Assembly: GCA_003149555.1 (NCBI GenBank)
Contig: QCWE01000011.1
Coordinates: 8,126 to 15,096, forward strand
Source: Candidatus Aquiluna sp. XM-24bin5
Lineage (GTDB): Bacteria; Actinomycetota; Actinomycetia; Actinomycetales; Microbacteriaceae
DNA length: 6,971 bases
Reading direction: 5' to 3'
This document shows positions 5,113-6,971 of this stretch, piece by piece (positions within the stretch are counted from its first letter, which is position 1; each line of letters starts with the position of its first letter). A model generated the notes under the pieces. That model saw only the letters and a list, made by a program, of their open reading frames with translations. It was not told the origin of the DNA and made no database searches. The position numbers and the translations under genes were made by a program.

Positions 5113-5898
5113 TTAACTTTTATTGGTTCTTTTAAATGTGAAAATCTCATACCGTAATCTATCAGCTGAATGCAGCTGAGCCATTGCGCCAACTGGTGAT
5201 GTTATGGTTTGATGTGATCGGGGCGCGATGTAATCCCACGTAGGCTTTACACAGTCAGACAGGTTACGATGATTGATGAGGATTAAGTTGTGGTCAGAGG
5301 CCATGGTGATGACATCGTCTGCCGTGATGACCGGGGTGGGCCAGGGTGCATATCCTCTCTGCACGCAATCGAGAAGGTCATATTCCTCTTTGGTTTGTGG
5401 CGCATCAAATTGGATATCACTGCAGACGAGACGTCCGCCTGTACAGAGCAATCGGGAGGCCTCTGAGAGGAACGCATCACGACTGGAGAAGTGAAACATT
5501 GCCTCAAGCGAAAGAATGCGATCAGATGCCCCATCTTCTAATTGGATATTGCAGGCATCATTAAGCAACCATGATACGCGATTATCATTGGCTATCGCCT
5601 GCTCCGTGCAGATTTCAAGCTGTCGCGGATCAATATTGACTCCAATCAAATGTCCGGCAGCCATCAAATCGCTTGCCATTCGGAGACTTCCACCAAGTCC
5701 GCACCCAATATCCACAACAGTATGACCATTTTGCAGGGCCAAGGCGCCAAGGTGCAATTTGGTCATGGCGCACTGTGCCGTCTCCCAATCATGCTGGACA
5801 AGGTCATCCCAATATCCAAGATGTACATGATCATTGGCTTGGCCAGCTCGATATGCCTCGATAAGAGTCGAAATATATGTCAGAGGGGTGTCGATCAT
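5113..5898 (-). CDS. Class I SAM-dependent methyltransferase, EryG/RebM-like
   Basis: A 261-residue Rossmann-fold methyltransferase. Motif I is VVDIGCGLGGS (61-71), the acidic ribose-binding residue is D90 in IGVNIDPRQL, followed by LSLEAMFHF (129-137) and the post-motif LLCTGGRLVCSD (150-161). The HLGYWDD start (26-32), the LEAMFHF block and the C-terminal VKPTWDYI resemble natural-product O/N-methyltransferases of the EryG/RebM/sarcosine methyltransferase type. The substrate is unknown. The start is ATG 5898, which overlaps the stop of the upstream oxygenase gene as ATGA. This indicates translational coupling and replaces an in-frame start 60 nt earlier that would lie inside the oxygenase gene. 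There is no strong ribosome site, consistent with reinitiation. With the oxygenase it suggests hydroxylation followed by methylation of one metabolite (inference). Confidence 0.9.
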   Translation of the reverse strand: MIDTPLTYISTLIEAYRAGQANDHVHLGYWDDLVQHDWETAQCAMTKLHLGALALQNGHTVVDIGCGLGGSLRMASDLMAAGHLIGVNIDPRQLEICTEQAIANDNRVSWLLNDACNIQLEDGASDRILSLEAMFHFSSRDAFLSEASRLLCTGGRLVCSDIQFDAPQTKEEYDLLDCVQRGYAPWPTPVITADDVITMASDHNLILINHRNLSDCVKPTWDYIAPRSHQTITSPVGAMAQLHSADRLRYEIFTFKRTNKS

Positions 5899-6716
5899 CC
5901 CCAGCAATAAGCCTGCTTGCCGTCTTTTGCGAGAGCCATAAAGCTGCACACGGTCCAACGGGTACGGTCCCCCTCAACCTTCGAGACCCCGTGCAAGAAG
6001 CGGCTGGAATGCAAGATAATCAGCTCACCCGGAGCAAGACGGATTGAGGTCTTTTCGAGGCTGCTCAGGTCTTTCTTTCGACCACCCTGGTCGTCATTAC
6101 GAAACTCTGCTGCTGCATCTTTCGATGTTAGATTGTAGATATCGAGCGCTCCTCCTTTTTCCGCCTGATCGATACACAGGACAAAGGAATAGATGTCAGG
6201 CTCGCAAAGTTTCGCGATGTGTTGATATGTTGGCCTCATTGCAGCTTCGTTGTCGAAATGAGCAGGTATGTAGCCCCCTGTAAGATGCGCCCGTAGTGTT
6301 GTAAAAAAATGCTTGGCGCCCGATGGACCTGGTGCAGCACTATAGGGTCGGTTTTCGTCCATTTTCGAAAGAAGGCTACAAATTCTATGTTGTAATGGCA
6401 TGCCTCCCAGATCAAGCGCTGCCAGTTTTTTGTGAAAGTCTGGTTCTGCTGCAAAATATGGGTCTAAATCAGGCTCTGCGAGGTTGAGGTTAATTCCATA
6501 AAAATATGCGCGAAAGGCTGCCGGAAACGTTGTCTTTATAAAGCCTGGCGCATTGGTGGCTAAAAGATCAGGCAGCTTAGAAAGAGCGTCTTTAGAGTAA
6601 ACGTCACGGAGAATAATGGCGTCAAGATCATTTTTCCTGAGACGCGTAATGGCATTACTGGCAGTATCAAGATGACCAGCCCGGTAATGCTCTATTTTAA
6701 GAAACGAGGAATGCAT
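5895..6716 (-). CDS. 2-Oxoglutarate/Fe(II)-dependent oxygenase, putative hydroxylase
   Basis: A 273-residue (from ATG 6716) non-heme iron enzyme of the double-stranded beta-helix fold, using O2 and 2-oxoglutarate. In numbering from that ATG the iron triad is H153 and D155 in IPAHFDNEA and H242 in FLHGVSK; the 2-oxoglutarate-binding Arg is R251 or R253 (GDRTRW). A prolyl-hydroxylase-like strand EKGGALDIYN lies between them and PGELIILHSSRFLH follows. HxD is intact, so hydroxylation is expected and not halogenation (which needs HxA/G). The N-terminal 100 residues are not a domain I recognise. ATG 6716 is chosen because GGTGA lies 5 nt before it; GTG 6725 would add three residues. Its TGA overlaps the methyltransferase ATG. 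No substrate can be named; a scaffold enzyme is absent here. Confidence 0.85.
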   Translation of the reverse strand: MHSSFLKIEHYRAGHLDTASNAITRLRKNDLDAIILRDVYSKDALSKLPDLLATNAPGFIKTTFPAAFRAYFYGINLNLAEPDLDPYFAAEPDFHKKLAALDLGGMPLQHRICSLLSKMDENRPYSAAPGPSGAKHFFTTLRAHLTGGYIPAHFDNEAAMRPTYQHIAKLCEPDIYSFVLCIDQAEKGGALDIYNLTSKDAAAEFRNDDQGGRKKDLSSLEKTSIRLAPGELIILHSSRFLHGVSKVEGDRTRWTVCSFMALAKDGKQAYCWG

Positions 6717-6775
6717 GGATTTCACCAGTCAGTGGTATCAATGGTGGTAAACGAGACGATAATAGCCCGCGATGA

Positions 6776-6818
6776 CAAAGTGAAGGACAACCGGCCGCAG
6801 CCGGCGTCCTGCACTTTG
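6776..6818. repeat. Long imperfect hairpin upstream of oxygenase gene
   Basis: Nested arms CAAAGTG (6776-6782)/CACTTTG (6812-6818), AGGAC (6784-6788)/GTCCT (6806-6810) and CCGGC (6791-6795)/GCCGG (6800-6804) with a CGCA loop give a 17-bp stem with small internal loops. It starts 60 bp upstream of the oxygenase ATG. It could be a leader hairpin of that operon, an operator, or a REP/IS-type palindrome. No T-run follows on either strand. Confidence 0.65.
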
Positions 6819-6852
6819 ACCTAAACATGCGTTAGAACAGCTTTATCACCCG

Positions 6853-6891
6853 CGCACGGAAGACCCGGCCTCTTCAGGGCCGGGATGTGCG
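6853..6891 (+). repeat. IS605-type right-end-like hairpin
   Basis: CCCGGCC (6864-6870) and GGCCGGG (6878-6884) form a 7-bp stem with a TCTTCAG loop. An outer CGCAC (6853-6857)/GTGCG (6887-6891) pairs across an internal loop. The pattern GAAG-CCCGGC-TTCAG-GCCGGG-ATG resembles the stretch that follows tnpB genes at right ends of IS605-type elements. No tnpB is present; a short open plus-strand frame ending at TAA 6822-6824 could be its last remnant but has no recognisable motif. A GC-rich regulatory hairpin is the alternative. Confidence 0.4.
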
Positions 6892-6906
6892 GTTGCGCGG
6901 TAGCTT

Positions 6907-6921
6907 GAGGTCTTTGACCTC
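6907..6921. repeat. Short perfect hairpin GAGGTC-TTT-GACCTC
   Basis: A 6-bp perfect stem with a 3-nt loop, 15 bp beyond the preceding hairpin. No T-run follows. The remainder to the window edge (6922-6971) shows no recognisable gene. Confidence 0.4.
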
Positions 6922-6971
6922 GCAATATTCTTGAACATTTGGAACGTTTTGTTGAAAAATTCCCTACTCCC

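Noticed and set aside
1..6971. CRISPR array, toxin-antitoxin pair or restriction system
   Set aside because: No regularly spaced repeats and no small paired genes were seen. The only hint of a defence gene is the 30-codon fragment at 3016-3108, which is too short to call.

Overview
This 6,971-base window looks like an accessory or mosaic stretch of a proteobacterial genome. Pointers are CCA-encoding tRNAs, an IS4-family and an IS200/IS605-family element, an H-NOX/diguanylate cyclase pair, and visible shifts in base composition: the IS4 element is GC-rich, the regulator, H-NOX and cyclase genes are AT-rich, and the oxygenase/methyltransferase pair lies between. Genus cannot be fixed from the sequence. 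Alpha- and gammaproteobacteria both fit.

Layout. Positions 1-~290 hold the 5' part of an IS200/IS605-type Y1 transposase on the minus strand, cut by the window edge. A perfect 26-bp inverted repeat buries its ribosome-binding site, and a second hairpin outside it resembles an IS-end hairpin. Positions 551-718 hold two tandem tRNA genes, tRNA-CAU (probably tRNA-Ile2, reading AUA) and tRNA-Leu(UAA). A complete 1,181-bp IS4-family element (740-1920, 13-bp terminal repeats, 9-bp target duplication) sits directly downstream of the tRNA-Leu. After about 300 bp without a gene come a TetR-like regulator on the minus strand (2231-2911) and a 418-bp intergenic region. Then follows a two-gene plus-strand operon: an H-NOX gas sensor (3330-3890) and a coiled-coil/PAS/GGDEF diguanylate cyclase (3883-5013), overlapping by 8 bp. 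Convergent to it, on the minus strand, is a second operon: a 2-oxoglutarate/Fe(II) oxygenase (5895-6716) whose stop codon overlaps the start of a class I SAM methyltransferase (5113-5898). The last 250 bp contain three hairpins, one of them resembling an IS605-type right end.

How the genes work together. From family knowledge, H-NOX binds NO through a histidine-ligated heme and controls a partner cyclase, so 3330-5013 is best read as a NO-to-c-di-GMP switch affecting surface attachment or motility. The oxygenase and methyltransferase form a separate unit that would hydroxylate and then methylate an unidentified small molecule; no scaffold-building enzyme is visible here. The TetR-like gene is divergent from the H-NOX operon and could regulate it, but no proof is visible.

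The most unusual points are the H-NOX with Asn in place of the Arg of the YxSxR heme-propionate motif, a cyclase with AGDEF and no I-site, a tRNA pair that reads AUA and UUA next to AT-rich genes, and the RBS-occluding palindrome of the IS200-type transposase. I did not find a clearly new multi-gene system.
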